Below are positions 26,810 through 35,730 of a DNA stretch of 39,803 bases, in pieces. The stretch is from Candidatus Obscuribacterales bacterium. Its GTDB lineage: Bacteria; Cyanobacteriota; Vampirovibrionia; Obscuribacterales; Obscuribacteraceae. The stretch spans positions 1 through 39,803 of the forward strand of contig JAKFUT010000133.1 of assembly GCA_021732565.1 (NCBI GenBank), read 5' to 3'. Position 1 is the first letter of the stretch, and each line of letters starts with the position of its first letter. The notes under the pieces are model-generated. The model was not told the DNA's origin. It did no database searches and saw nothing but the letters and a program-made list of their open reading frames with translations. The translations under genes and the position numbers were made by a program.

Positions 26810-27322
26810 CTATGGCGATTTGAGATCAACGCAAAGCCGAGTTGGCGCGTGTTGGCGAAGCATCCTCGTTATATTTTCTGTTTCCAGTGGATCAGCGGAG
26901 CTGACGGATACAGCCATAGCTCCATCATGGACCTCACCCAATCGTATGCGAGCCTTAGACGCAGGCAAATTGTCCAAATGCAGTATCCCTCCCATCCAAG
27001 CGCCTGCGTAGACCCCCAGCACCATGCCGGAGAGTGTGGCGCAGCACGATGCAGCTGTTATAAATTGGGGAGATCCTGTCAGTGAGGGCATGCCAAAAAA
27101 CGCAGCAGCCGCTCCGACAACGCCGCCAATGGCACCCATCCGCACGAATAATCGATCCAGGTCCTTTGATTGAAGGCTGGCTGTTGCCTAGCGGAATGTA
27201 TCGCTGTCCTGGCCGATCACTGAAATCTTTTTCGGATCCATTCCCGCTGTGATCAGTGCACTGAGCGCACTACCCGCTGCAGGCAAACTTGCAAATATCG
27301 CGTGAACTTTTGGTTGAGACAT
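26810..27322 (-). pseudogene. Glycine-rich membrane protein gene interrupted by an in-frame TAG
   Basis: The reading frame starts at the ATG at 27322, preceded by GAGGAG at 7 nt. It runs 44 codons, meets TAG at 27190-27188, and continues open in the same frame to 26810. Read through, it gives about 170 residues with a small alpha/beta N-terminus, a double glycine-rich hydrophobic segment (MGAIGGVVGAAAAFF, then MVLGVYAGAWMGGIL) and a C-terminal domain (AMAVSVSSADPLETENITRML). This is the same layout as the intact gene 12 bp upstream. A nonsense mutation, an amber-readthrough gene or a base-call error would all explain it. Confidence 0.75.
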
Positions 27323-27333
27323 TGTAAAACTCC

Positions 27334-27903
27334 TCAGGCTGTTTTGCCAAGAACGACGTAAAGTGGCTCCGTATTTGGTGAAGCTTCATCGTGTTCGCCA
27401 TCAGGCTGTACCTTTATTGACAGATAAATTGCGCCAAGTTCTGCCATAAGCGTCTGTGCACGGTCAATCTCGGCCTCAGTTTTCGCCCGGACCGCAATGG
27501 TTATGTATTCGGCTGGTCTGTTTTCAGTCCACTCTTCAAATTGCGCGGGCACCACTTTGTCTAGATGCAACGAGTCCGAGAGAATCATTGCTGCGGTCAT
27601 GCCCACCCCCAACCCCCAGAACGCTCCACTCAATGGCAGAATTAAGAGATGCATCAGTTCCCTTGATTGAATGTGGTGAATGGCGGCAAATCCCACCGCG
27701 CAACCAACTACTATTCCTACAACACCAAGGGCGATCATCAATTTATTCGGCTTGTCGGATTCAAGCGAAACGGCAGGTAGAAAGGAATCTGGCTCCCCAA
27801 CCACTGCCAGGGGCTCAGCTGTTAGCCTCGCTTGTGCCAGGGACTCAAGAACCTCGACAGGCAAGGTTTTGGAAGGAAAGGCTCCATAAACGGTCGCTTC
27901 CAT
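27334..27903 (-). CDS. Glycine-rich two-helix membrane protein (stress-protein-like)
   Basis: 189 residues. An N-terminal V-Y-G-A-F-P segment and a small alpha/beta part (about 1-50) precede two hydrophobic glycine-rich helices (LMIALGVVGIVVGCAVGFAAI and LLILPLSGAFWGLGVGMTAAMI). A C-terminal alpha/beta part (YITIAVRAKTEAEIDRAQTLMAELGA) ends the chain. The arrangement resembles bacterial general-stress or low-temperature-induced proteins with a glycine-zipper middle, but I cannot name the family firmly. The ATG at 27903 has GGAGG at ideal spacing. The stop overlaps the Shine-Dalgarno of the interrupted paralog downstream, so the pair forms one operon. It diverges from the GntR regulator, with palindromic sites between. 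Confidence 0.68.
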   Translation of the reverse strand: MEATVYGAFPSKTLPVEVLESLAQARLTAEPLAVVGEPDSFLPAVSLESDKPNKLMIALGVVGIVVGCAVGFAAIHHIQSRELMHLLILPLSGAFWGLGVGMTAAMILSDSLHLDKVVPAQFEEWTENRPAEYITIAVRAKTEAEIDRAQTLMAELGAIYLSIKVQPDGEHDEASPNTEPLYVVLGKTA

Positions 27904-27931
27904 TAGAAATTCCTCCGGAATATCGTCATCG

Positions 27932-27971
27932 ACTATCGATTATCGATAATTGACTAACAATTATCGATAAT
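27932..27971. promoter_or_regulatory. Cluster of ATTATCGATAAT palindromes between divergent genes
   Basis: Two identical 12-bp palindromes lie at 27939-27950 and 27960-27971, exactly 21 bp apart, about two helical turns. A third copy at 27932-27943, matching 10 of 12 positions, overlaps the first. On the minus strand TTGTTA (27960-27955) and GATAGT (27937-27932) with 17 bp spacing make a weak promoter that would be covered by these sites. The adjacent GntR/FCD protein is the obvious candidate binder, repressing one or both genes. Confidence 0.6.
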
Positions 27972-28026
27972 CAAGTACATAGTATCATAAGTCTCCAGTT
28001 ATGGCTTCCTGTGTTTCGAGTTAAGA

Positions 28027-28671
28027 ATGGCCAAGAGACAGTCAACAAGAGACTACATAAAAGATACGCTCATAGAACGAATTCTCTCCGGCGCTTATCC
28101 GCCAGGGGAGCGATTGGTGGAGCTTCAGATAGCTCAGGAATTGGGCACCAGCCAGGGACCGGTGCGCGAGGCGCTGAGGGATCTGGAGGCCCTCGGGTTA
28201 GTAGAGTCCGAATCGTATCGCGGAACTCGCGTGCGCCAATTTAGCGAGCAAGAAATTGAAGAGTCTTACCAGGTCAGATCCGTGTTGGAACAGCTGGCAG
28301 CTGAACTGGCGGCCCCGCGATTGAAGGACAACACCGCGATGCTAGATGAGGAAGTGACGGCATTCATGGCTGCCGCCAGGGCAAAGGACGTCAAGAAATA
28401 TTCCTCTCATGACATGGACTTCCACAGAAAAATTGTTGATGCTTCAGGTAATCAGCTTTTATCCACAATGTGGAACTCCGTGGTGCTGGAAAGCAAATTT
28501 CGGTTTACTCTAATCCACCGCATCGGCGAAGACGAATTGGAGAATCTTGCTGCGGCTCATGTTCCGATTCTTGACGCCTTACGAGCAGGTAACGGAAAAG
28601 AAGCTGGCGAGCTTGCTCGAAATTTGATCTGTACGTTTCATTCCCGAAAACTGTCTGCGCCGAAATCCTGA
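28027..28671 (+). CDS. GntR family transcription regulator, FCD (FadR) subfamily
   Basis: 214 residues. The N-terminal winged helix-turn-helix (about 8-75) has the GntR signature: I-L-S-G-x-Y-P-P-G-E-R-L-V-E, then ELGTSQGPVREALRDLEALGLV. The C-terminal all-helical FCD domain (about 85-205) contains the expected metal/ligand positions: D-x-x-F-H in MDFHRKIV, and later HVPILDAL with a conserved His. FCD regulators respond to organic acids, fatty acyl-CoA or sugar acids; the ligand here is unknown. The ATG at 28027 has only a weak Shine-Dalgarno. The divergent glycine-rich membrane protein operon and the palindromes between are the likely targets, along with its own promoter. The GMC oxidoreductase further on converges with it. 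Confidence 0.92.
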   Translation: MAKRQSTRDYIKDTLIERILSGAYPPGERLVELQIAQELGTSQGPVREALRDLEALGLVESESYRGTRVRQFSEQEIEESYQVRSVLEQLAAELAAPRLKDNTAMLDEEVTAFMAAARAKDVKKYSSHDMDFHRKIVDASGNQLLSTMWNSVVLESKFRFTLIHRIGEDELENLAAAHVPILDALRAGNGKEAGELARNLICTFHSRKLSAPKS

Positions 28672-28767
28672 AGTCAACCAGTGCCGCGATTGCCTCAGGG
28701 GCTCTAGCGATTGCGTTAGCACGATACTAATGGCAATTGCCGGACAGTCCTCGCAGCCTGACACCCT

Positions 28768-29100
28768 TTGAGGATGGTAAATAGGCATTTCCCGAACGTC
28801 CGCAGGCAGCCCGGCAGTTCCCCCGCGATCAAACTCCCACAGACTCCCCTCGTCCCGCGGATCAAAGTCCCACACTGCTCCCCGGAACTTGACGATACCG
28901 GCAGTGGTATCTTTTTCGAAAACAAACATCACGGGCGATATGGTCAAGTAGATAATATCCCACCGGTGGAATATTATTTTGCACATGACGACATCATCCG
29001 TGGGCCGCCACCAGTATCTGGATCTCCGTCTTGCTTCCGTCCAACGCACCCCTTCTGTGAAGGTGCCCGGATAGAGCCGCGCTTTTCTATCTTGCTGTAA
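28768..29100 (+). pseudogene. Diverged fragment A of a repeated intergenic sequence
   Basis: This 110-codon frame lies in the 415-bp space after the GntR gene and overlaps the last bases of the GMC gene. DNA at 28884-28999 matches the reverse complement of 35800-35911 closely, with long identical runs such as GCACATGACGACATCATC. In both copies a frame ending in HDDII...RFS...L is open to a stop at an equivalent place. Upstream of the matching FEN/FEK word the two frames are out of register by an indel. On the opposite strand this copy is also open. It may be the remnant of a small duplicated gene; no family recognised. Confidence 0.42.
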
Positions 29101-30853
29101 CCGCTGGTGTCGGCACATTGACCACTATCGGCATGTCTCCACGAACTGGCGTTGGCACATTGGCCCCCGCGGGCACAGCTGTTTGAGCTCCGGGCACTTG
29201 TTCTTCGACTCTGTGCCGATAAAATCCGTGATCCAAAGGAGCAAGGGCGGTGTTGCCGATGATCATATCGGCCGCTTTCTCTGCGATCATCATTACCGGT
29301 GCATATAAGTTGCCATTGGTAATATATGGCATTACCGATGCATCTACCACGCGTAGACCCGTTAGTCCATGAACCCGCATGGTTCCGGGATCAACCACTG
29401 ACATCGCATCGGTTCCCATTTTTGCAGTGCAAGATGGGTGCAGTGCGGTTTCCGCATCGCGAGCGATCCAATCAAGAATCTCTTTATCAGAGTCGACTCT
29501 CGGACCGGGAGACATTTCGCCTCCATTGAACTCATCCATGCCCGACTGGTTCAAAATGTGTCTGGCGCAGCGAACGGCTTCAACCCATTCGCGGCGATCT
29601 CTGTCTGTAGAGAGATAGTTGAATCTCATGCTCGGGTAAACATTTGGATCTGCCGATTTTACTTTGATGGATCCGCGTGCATCGGAATTCATTGGACCGA
29701 CGTGAACCTGATATCCGTGTCCGGAAGCGGGCGACGATCCGTCATAGCGCACAGCCAAAGGCAGGAAATGGAACTGAAGGTTGGGATAGGCAACTTCATT
29801 ATTGCTCCGAATGAATCCCCCCCCTTCAAAATGGTTGGTGGCTGCAGGGCCTTTGCGCATAAATAACCATTGGAAGCCAATCCATGGAGCATTCCACCAT
29901 TGCAGAGCCGGATACATGCTGACTGGCTGCTTGCATGCGTACTGTATGTAGACTTCGAGGTGGTCTTGCAGGTTCTCGCCCACTCCGGGAAGGTTCTCGA
30001 TTACATCAATTCCGAGGGCGTTTAGTTCACGTGCGTTTCCTACACCGGAAAGCTGAAGCAGCTGAGGAGTGTTGATGGCACCACCGCACGAAATAATCTC
30101 TCCCGCTTTCATTATAAAACGTCGTCCACCACGTTCATATTCCACGCCTACTGCGCGGCGACTCTCAAACAAAATACGCCTTGTATGCGCGCCGCAGATA
30201 ACCGTGAGATTGGGGCGATCACGCAAAATGGGGTGCAAATATGCCCGGGCCGAAGAAAGTCTGCGGCCGCGCTTGATGTTACGATCGAAGACACCGAATC
30301 CTTCCTGACTCCAGCCGTTCACATCGCTGGTAAGCGGATATCCGGCTTGCTGCACTGATTCAAAAAATGCATCAAACAACGGATTTGTACACGGACCGGG
30401 CTCCAACACTAAGGGACCTTTGTCGCTACGATAGTCGTCTGCACCAAGTGTCCTCGATTCTGATCGCTTGAAATACGGCAAGCAGTGCGCATAATCCCAA
30501 GATTCCATGCCCGGATCGTTCGACCACTTCTCAAAGTCCATCGGATTTCCACGAATGAAAATCATACCGTTGATTGAACTGGATCCGCCAAGCACCTTCC
30601 CTCTGGCATGCGCTATTCGTCTGCCGTTCATGAACGGTTCCGGTTCCGATTGGTAGCACCAGTCGTACAGTTTATTGCCTAGAGGAATCATCAAGCCCGC
30701 AGGCATGTGCAGAAAAATATCCCAAAGTGAATCGGGGCGACCGGCTTCAAGAACCAGAACCTGATGATTCGGATCCTCGCTCAGGCGATTGGCCAGGACA
30801 CAGCCAGCTGATCCTCCGCCCACAATTATTGTGTCGAAACTAGTTCTTGCCAT
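29087..30853 (-). CDS. GMC family FAD-dependent oxidoreductase (choline/alcohol dehydrogenase-like)
   Basis: 588 residues. The N-terminal FAD-binding Rossmann motif is [17 protein letters not shown] with an E at the end of strand 2 (LVLEAG). The GMC signature region [20 protein letters not shown] lies around residues 80-100. The C-terminal active site has H ([11 protein letters not shown], about 472) and the [19 protein letters not shown] segment (about 513). Enzymes of this group oxidise alcohols such as choline to aldehydes, passing electrons to FAD. The substrate is not fixed by sequence, so betA is not assigned. The ATG at 30853 follows AGGAAG at 5 nt. An extra 40-residue tail rich in Pro, Val and Ala is unusual. 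A LysR gene lies upstream on the same strand and may regulate it. Confidence 0.93.
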   Translation of the reverse strand: MARTSFDTIIVGGGSAGCVLANRLSEDPNHQVLVLEAGRPDSLWDIFLHMPAGLMIPLGNKLYDWCYQSEPEPFMNGRRIAHARGKVLGGSSSINGMIFIRGNPMDFEKWSNDPGMESWDYAHCLPYFKRSESRTLGADDYRSDKGPLVLEPGPCTNPLFDAFFESVQQAGYPLTSDVNGWSQEGFGVFDRNIKRGRRLSSARAYLHPILRDRPNLTVICGAHTRRILFESRRAVGVEYERGGRRFIMKAGEIISCGGAINTPQLLQLSGVGNARELNALGIDVIENLPGVGENLQDHLEVYIQYACKQPVSMYPALQWWNAPWIGFQWLFMRKGPAATNHFEGGGFIRSNNEVAYPNLQFHFLPLAVRYDGSSPASGHGYQVHVGPMNSDARGSIKVKSADPNVYPSMRFNYLSTDRDRREWVEAVRCARHILNQSGMDEFNGGEMSPGPRVDSDKEILDWIARDAETALHPSCTAKMGTDAMSVVDPGTMRVHGLTGLRVVDASVMPYITNGNLYAPVMMIAEKAADMIIGNTALAPLDHGFYRHRVEEQVPGAQTAVPAGANVPTPVRGDMPIVVNVPTPAVTAR

Positions 30854-31372
30854 CACCACTTCCTGATCGAAAACTCAGCCGCCATGCACGCTTCCAACCT
30901 TGAAGCATATAAGATAATCACCGAATTTAACAGGCAATTGATGTAAACGTGCACTCTGTTGATAATTATTGAAGATTCATTCTCGTTTAAGTTTGGAGTG
31001 AGCTAAGCGCGCTTGGCGCGAAACGAGCAGCTGGCGCAGTGAGGCGACGAAGAGCCGCAGGGAGAGCTTACAACTGGAAGATGTTTCGTGTGCACAATTT
31101 GTGCCCTGGTACACGCAAACATGAAAAACAATGAATCAACTGATAGAGGGATTTCCAGAAAAGTGACTCTATTCGACGAGAGTCGCAAAAAGCTGGATAG
31201 ATTCTGCAGTAACTTGTGAACATATCGCGGAATCCGAGTGTGAACATCCAAATCCAATATGAATTTTCAAGACTAATATTTCTCGCTGAAGTGTGTGCAC
31301 ATTTATGCGACGGACTTGCAGCTCAAGTTAATTCGCTTGAGAATCTTGCTAGCGTTCTGCCACGATTACCTT
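30854..31372. other. Intergenic region upstream of the GMC gene
   Basis: No convincing gene. A GC-rich block (about 31000-31075) with AAGCGCGCTT and several short inverted words sits inside AT-rich flanks. Near 30957-30975 is a TTGATAATTATTGAAG-type AT-rich segment that could belong to the GMC promoter. An RNA element or dispersed repeat is possible but unproven. Confidence 0.4.
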
Positions 31373-32248
31373 CTACTTTTCGACCTTAGTAAGTAATAGT
31401 TTCTTCAGCTCTGCTACTGATCCTGAGTTGGCACTTCCGGATAAGTGAAATATGTGATAGTGAATGCGCGGCAGTTCATTTAGCGGTCTTGCGACTAGTC
31501 CCGTTGGAATGTCGCAGATTGAATTGACCACTGCAACTCCAAGTCCCAACTTAACAAAATGCATCATCAGCTCCCATCCAGCTGCTTCTACCGCAACTTC
31601 CCAGGGAACGCCTGCCGATTGGAGTGCTGCGGCGAGGGTCTGTCTATGGGGGCGATCGGCAGGTGGTACGATCAGTTTCATTCCCGCGAGGTCATTCAAT
31701 CTTATTCTTTTCTTTGCTGCCAGTGAATGTTTGCGTGGCATAACTAGAACTTGTTCCGATTTTGTCAATAGTTGGGACTGGAATCCTTCTGGAATGGTCT
31801 CTAGCGAGGCGACTCCCAGGTGTGCTTTGCCTGTTTGAATGGCATCGATAACTTCATCGCGATTGAGTGTGAGCAATTTCAGTTTGATGTTTGGTTGTTT
31901 CAGGAAATCGCGAATTGCGTCACCGAGAATGTAGAGATACGCTCCTTCGCCGGCGGCAAGTATTACTTGCTGTTTGTCGTTACCAGTTTCTAGTTCGTGC
32001 AGAAATGATTGCGTTCGTGAATTAATATCTCGAGCAAATCGTGCAACGCGTTTTCCCTGTTCTGTAAGTTCCAGTTGTCTTCCGTTCTTGCGATAAAGCG
32101 GCACACCCAGTGCAGCTGTAAGCTCCTGTATCTTCATATGTAAAGCTGGCTGAGAAATGTGCAATTGCTCAGCCGCGCGGGTGAAATTCAATTTGTCAGC
32201 AAACACCGCAAATGAAATGATGGCGTCATAATTGAATTCTCTCGTCAT
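31373..32248 (-). CDS. LysR family transcription regulator
   Basis: 291 residues, normal for LysR proteins. The N-terminal winged helix-turn-helix (about 8-68) is typical: F-A-V-F-A-D-K-L-N-F-T-R-A-A-E-Q-L-H-I-S-Q-P-A-L, then LGVPLYRKNGRQLELTEQGK. The effector-binding periplasmic-binding-protein-like domain (about 92-290) includes LGVASLETIPEGF, a QVLVMPRKHSLA strand and a GLGVAVVNSICDI segment. Such regulators activate or repress nearby genes in response to a small molecule. It is 68 bp downstream of the kinase-TPR gene and upstream of the GMC oxidoreductase on the same strand, the closest metabolic candidate target. No clear T-N11-A site was identified. Confidence 0.93.
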   Translation of the reverse strand: MTREFNYDAIISFAVFADKLNFTRAAEQLHISQPALHMKIQELTAALGVPLYRKNGRQLELTEQGKRVARFARDINSRTQSFLHELETGNDKQQVILAAGEGAYLYILGDAIRDFLKQPNIKLKLLTLNRDEVIDAIQTGKAHLGVASLETIPEGFQSQLLTKSEQVLVMPRKHSLAAKKRIRLNDLAGMKLIVPPADRPHRQTLAAALQSAGVPWEVAVEAAGWELMMHFVKLGLGVAVVNSICDIPTGLVARPLNELPRIHYHIFHLSGSANSGSVAELKKLLLTKVEK

Positions 32249-32316
32249 TATTTTTTCTCGGAATTTGCCAGTGTGGATGATTGTTGGAGTTTTGCTGTCG
32301 CCTTCTCATACTCTTG

Positions 32317-34776
32317 CTATAGTGCCTGTCGTATACACGGCTGCACCTGATCCTTAAATGACATCGCCCTGGTCAGACAGGCTTCTGCTTCCTCTTTCCT
32401 ATTCAGGGTTGTGCAGGCCTCTGCCTTTGTACGTAACAATTCGACCATCAGAAATGGAGGAGCGGTATGTTTGACAGAGAGTTCTACTAGCAATTCATCC
32501 ACGGCGTTCTTAACACGCAACGGTTGCCCCGATTTTCGCAAATTGCGAATCAGCTCCATGGCGACATCCAGGAGCGGGCCAGGCCGTAGCTTTGATTCAG
32601 GTATTGCAGCGATTTGAGCTAGAGTCTTGCGAGACAACTTTTGTACAGCGTCATCATGGTGAGCTTCTATGAGTGCAATTTGCATTATGGGAATTGCCTC
32701 TGCAAGTGTGGCAAATTGTGAGCCTGACAGTAAATCGAGATTCTCTACGCAGCGTTCCCAGAGAGTAAGAGACAATTCGATTTCCCCCTCCTCATATAGT
32801 CTGGCCGCGAGTTGGTGCAATCTTGATGTAAGCTCCAGCGGGTTTTCTTTTGTTGTCTCCACTTGTTTTAGAAATATTGGTTCGGCAAGCGCTTCCAGTC
32901 TACCCATACGTGCGTTCCGCAATAAGTCGACCAACTCTCCCCATTTTTCGTCTTTGGAACTGTAACTCATTGCGCGCACAAAGTATGCGTGAGCTTCGCT
33001 ATATTTCTTTTGCCCTTGTAGACAAATTGCCGTTAGTTGAGAAATCATGCGTCGATCCCGCTCTGAAAAACAAGAGAGTTTTGCCAGCTCTATCATCGAC
33101 CATGATTCTTCATAGTCGCCGTTGCGTACCAGTAGTGTTGCTGCTGCAACAGCCAGGTCGAACCGAGTAGGGTTCTTCTTGGATAAAGAGACCAATTGAT
33201 CCAGTAATTTGTTTGCCTCAGCGTTTCTCTTTTCTGTTTGCAGTAGTGGAATGTAGCGGATGAGAATCGTACCCTCAAGGGCTGATTGAGCTTTTTTTGC
33301 AACTTCGATACACCACCGATAGCATTTCTCTTCGCCTTTAAGGTCATGAGATTCAGTACAGATACCTGCTATTTCAAGGATCAGATCGCATTTTTGTACT
33401 GGATCCAGCTTATCTTTCCATTTGTCAATGGCAGTGAGTATCGTTGTTCGAGCCTTCTGCGGGTCTGTTCGACGCTCTAACTCAGCCTTACTCTTGCAAG
33501 CAAGGCAAAGTGCTTCTGGAATTATTTCGTATTGTTGAAAGTTTTGCATCGTACGACCATACAATCTGGCCGCGATAATGACTGCCTGATTGACTTTATC
33601 GGCAGGGGCCTTGATATTCTCTAGCTCTACTGCAAGCGAGTAGTACGCCTGTGCTGTATCAGGATTACTTACATTGGCGTATTTTGCAATCCATTGCTCG
33701 ATGTAATGGAGGCGATCGCCAGATCGAGGGTAAAGTATTTTCAGTTGCAAGAATTGAGGGAACGATTTTCCCAGCGCCAGCGACTGCGTATCTGATTTGT
33801 AAGGTTCTACTGACCTCGTTTTCTGCAAAATGAGTATGGTTCCTGACATGAGGAAGCAGAGGGCACAAGCGGCGAGCTGATATCTATTGAGCGACCACTT
33901 TGATCTTTTCGCACCATGTATCAAAGTGACTTCAGCTCCTCTTTGTTGGAGCACAAGTTCAAGATCTTTCTTCAGTTCAAGCATTGTCTGGTATCTTTGA
34001 TCCGGCTCTTTGTCTAGCGATCGCATCAATATTTCATCGAGTCCAAGCGGTAGTTTGCTGGTAAATCGAGATGGCGGCTCAGGGACCTGTTGAGAATGTA
34101 GATGAATCAACCCGAGCGGATTTTCTGCTATGAACGGTGGTCGTCCCGTCAGTGCTTCAAAAAGAAGGCATCCCAGAGAGTAGATGTCCGACCTTAAATC
34201 CGCTTGCTGCCCGCGACATTGCTCCGGACTCATGTAGTGCACGCTGCCAACCAGCGCGCCGGTCTGCGTCAGGCACTGAGTGGTTTTGGTTGAGAGTCGA
34301 GCAAGACCGAAATCGACTATCTTAACAATATCAGGCTCGCCGGATTTCTCAACGATCATTATGTTACCCGGTTTGAGATCTCGATGAACGATTCTCTCAT
34401 TATGGGCCGCAGTCATTCCGTCGCAAATCTGGATGACAATCTTAATGCATGCTTCCGGTGAAAGCTCTTCCTGGTCCAGCGTTTCACGCAGGCTTTTACC
34501 CTCCAGATATTCCATTGCGATGTAATGGTGGTCATTCCAAATCCCGAATTTGTAAAACTGAAGAATATGGGGATTGCTCAGTGCAGCCAAAATCTTTCCC
34601 TCACGAAGGAATCGCTTGCGCGATTCCTTGTCTGTTAAGAGGGTCGGGTGTAAGAGCTTCAGAGCTACGATTCTTTCCAGCCCCAGTTCGCGCACTTTAA
34701 ATACACTGGCCATCCCGCCTTCACCAAGTCGGGTAATGATCTGGTATTGCTCGTCTATTATGGAGCCTATTAGCAA
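32317..34776 (-). CDS. Transmembrane Ser/Thr protein kinase with TPR tail
   Basis: 819 residues. The kinase domain (about 10-275) has the glycine loop GEGGMASV (18-25), Lys40, H131-R-D-L-K-P-G-N, D155-F-G, Y-M-S-P-E-Q (181-186) and DIYSLGCLLFEAL, complete to the last helix (RSLDKEPDQRYQTM). One transmembrane helix (about 299-317) follows a basic KRSKW segment, placing the C-terminal 500 residues outside the cytoplasmic membrane. That part is all-helical with TPR-like units (for example AQAYYSLAVELENIKA, AEANKLLDQLVSLSKKN, LRTKAEACTTLNRKEEAEACL). This is a PknB-like receptor layout with a helical sensor domain. The start is a TTG at 34776 with weak signals, chosen because the kinase N-lobe begins immediately. 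It is closely related to the two other kinases here. Partner proteins and signal are unknown. Confidence 0.93.
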   Translation of the reverse strand: MLIGSIIDEQYQIITRLGEGGMASVFKVRELGLERIVALKLLHPTLLTDKESRKRFLREGKILAALSNPHILQFYKFGIWNDHHYIAMEYLEGKSLRETLDQEELSPEACIKIVIQICDGMTAAHNERIVHRDLKPGNIMIVEKSGEPDIVKIVDFGLARLSTKTTQCLTQTGALVGSVHYMSPEQCRGQQADLRSDIYSLGCLLFEALTGRPPFIAENPLGLIHLHSQQVPEPPSRFTSKLPLGLDEILMRSLDKEPDQRYQTMLELKKDLELVLQQRGAEVTLIHGAKRSKWSLNRYQLAACALCFLMSGTILILQKTRSVEPYKSDTQSLALGKSFPQFLQLKILYPRSGDRLHYIEQWIAKYANVSNPDTAQAYYSLAVELENIKAPADKVNQAVIIAARLYGRTMQNFQQYEIIPEALCLACKSKAELERRTDPQKARTTILTAIDKWKDKLDPVQKCDLILEIAGICTESHDLKGEEKCYRWCIEVAKKAQSALEGTILIRYIPLLQTEKRNAEANKLLDQLVSLSKKNPTRFDLAVAAATLLVRNGDYEESWSMIELAKLSCFSERDRRMISQLTAICLQGQKKYSEAHAYFVRAMSYSSKDEKWGELVDLLRNARMGRLEALAEPIFLKQVETTKENPLELTSRLHQLAARLYEEGEIELSLTLWERCVENLDLLSGSQFATLAEAIPIMQIALIEAHHDDAVQKLSRKTLAQIAAIPESKLRPGPLLDVAMELIRNLRKSGQPLRVKNAVDELLVELSVKHTAPPFLMVELLRTKAEACTTLNRKEEAEACLTRAMSFKDQVQPCIRQAL

Positions 34777-34978
34777 GATTCGCCCTGTGCGCTGCCGATG
34801 CCGATACTATTATGCCCCGAAAAGGTGTGGGTTAGACTAACTGCAGTGGAAGGTCCCTGGTCTACACCCCCCTCTTTCTTGCGTGAGTATCGACCAATAA
34901 CGCTAGTAGAGGACCCGTGAATACCTCGGCGAACAAGGGGACTGCCAACCGCAATCAGCGCTATAGCACGAGCAGCTT

Positions 34979-34997
34979 CTATAAGAATTTCTTATAG
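34979..34997. promoter_or_regulatory. 19-bp perfect palindrome, operator-like
   Basis: Arms CTATAAGAA and TTCTTATAG flank a single central T. It lies in the 340-bp divergent region between the kinase-TPR gene (minus) and the HAD-like gene (plus), 119 bp before the ATG of the latter. The rest of 34777-35115 shows no gene. A dimeric regulator site is the likely role; the binder is not identified. Confidence 0.45.
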
Positions 34998-35115
34998 TTT
35001 ATCAGGTAGTTATAGTTCTCATTCCGCTGCGGGCGAATTACAGTGGTTGTAGTCAGGACGGACGTTTGGCGAGTGGCCATTGCTGATAGAGGCAAATAAT
35101 TTGGAGTTCAAGAAA

Positions 35116-35640
35116 ATGAAAGTAAGAGAACGCGTGCTTGGTGTTGACATAGGAGGAGTAATTATAAGCAGGACAAACGATAAGACCGATACCTCCTTCT
35201 TCGGGGGCAATTTCTTAAATTCGCTGGCTGTTCCAGGTTCATTCGAATGCATTGCAGCTGCAGTTAGTGCAGGATTCAATACCTTTCTGGTGTCGAAGTG
35301 CGGTGAAGAAGTGGAAAAGAAAACGCGGAAGTGGCTGGGCCATCATCAATTCCATGAATTGACGGGGGTGAAAGAACAGTCTCTGCGATTCTGTCGCACA
35401 AGGCAGGAGAAAGCTGGTATTTGCACTGAAATTTCCGCAAGTCATTTCATTGATGATCGCCTGGAGGTTCTATCCTACTTGAACGATGTACCTCACCTCT
35501 ATTTGTTCGACGGAACAGCAAAAGAGATCGGCAAATTCTCTCATGCACTTCATAAGGTGTGTGTTGTGCGCACTTGGGAGGAATTACTTCCGCTACTTTG
35601 TTCTGAAGGTTCGTTAAGTACGATTCCGCCGCGGGCATAA
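35116..35640 (+). CDS. HAD-superfamily-like protein with altered first motif
   Basis: About 174 residues. Motif I is VLGVDIGGVII: the nucleophile Asp is present but the usual second Asp (DxD) is Gly. Motif II is a hydrophobic strand ending in Ser (FNTFLVSKCG). Lysines follow (E-K-K-T-R-K-W-L-G-H-H), and motif IV is ASHFIDDRLEVL with paired Asp. This pattern fits a known group of HAD-like proteins annotated only as hypothetical, with the words SKCG, RFC and HFIDDRLEVL conserved. With D-x-G the enzyme may lack phosphatase activity or use another mechanism. The ATG at 35116 was chosen because the HAD core starts four residues later; a TTG at 35080 is the alternative. A stem-loop follows the stop. 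Confidence 0.75.
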   Translation: MKVRERVLGVDIGGVIISRTNDKTDTSFFGGNFLNSLAVPGSFECIAAAVSAGFNTFLVSKCGEEVEKKTRKWLGHHQFHELTGVKEQSLRFCRTRQEKAGICTEISASHFIDDRLEVLSYLNDVPHLYLFDGTAKEIGKFSHALHKVCVVRTWEELLPLLCSEGSLSTIPPRA

Positions 35641-35657
35641 AGAAAGATTTACCGGAC

Positions 35658-35682
35658 GCACCAGGAAAGCATGCGCTGGTGC
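35658..35682 (+). terminator. Stem-loop after the HAD-like gene
   Basis: Perfect 7-bp arms GCACCAG and CTGGTGC enclose an 11-nt loop, 18 nt past the stop codon. No T-run follows, so it may be a factor-dependent terminator or an mRNA 3' end structure. Confidence 0.3.
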
Positions 35683-35730
35683 ATCAGACAGAGAGACTAC
35701 CTCCCGCGACTGATCCCATGGCACTGTTAA

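Noticed and set aside
28579..29118. 179-codon minus-strand frame over the GntR/GMC intergenic space
   Set aside because: Part of it is antisense to the GntR gene, and the related copy at 35.8 kb has a stop and frameshift in this frame, so the + strand frame is slightly better supported. Neither is firm.
31000..31080. GC-rich block considered as a tRNA, small RNA or IS end
   Set aside because: No cloverleaf, T-loop GTTCRA or flanking target duplication could be found by eye.
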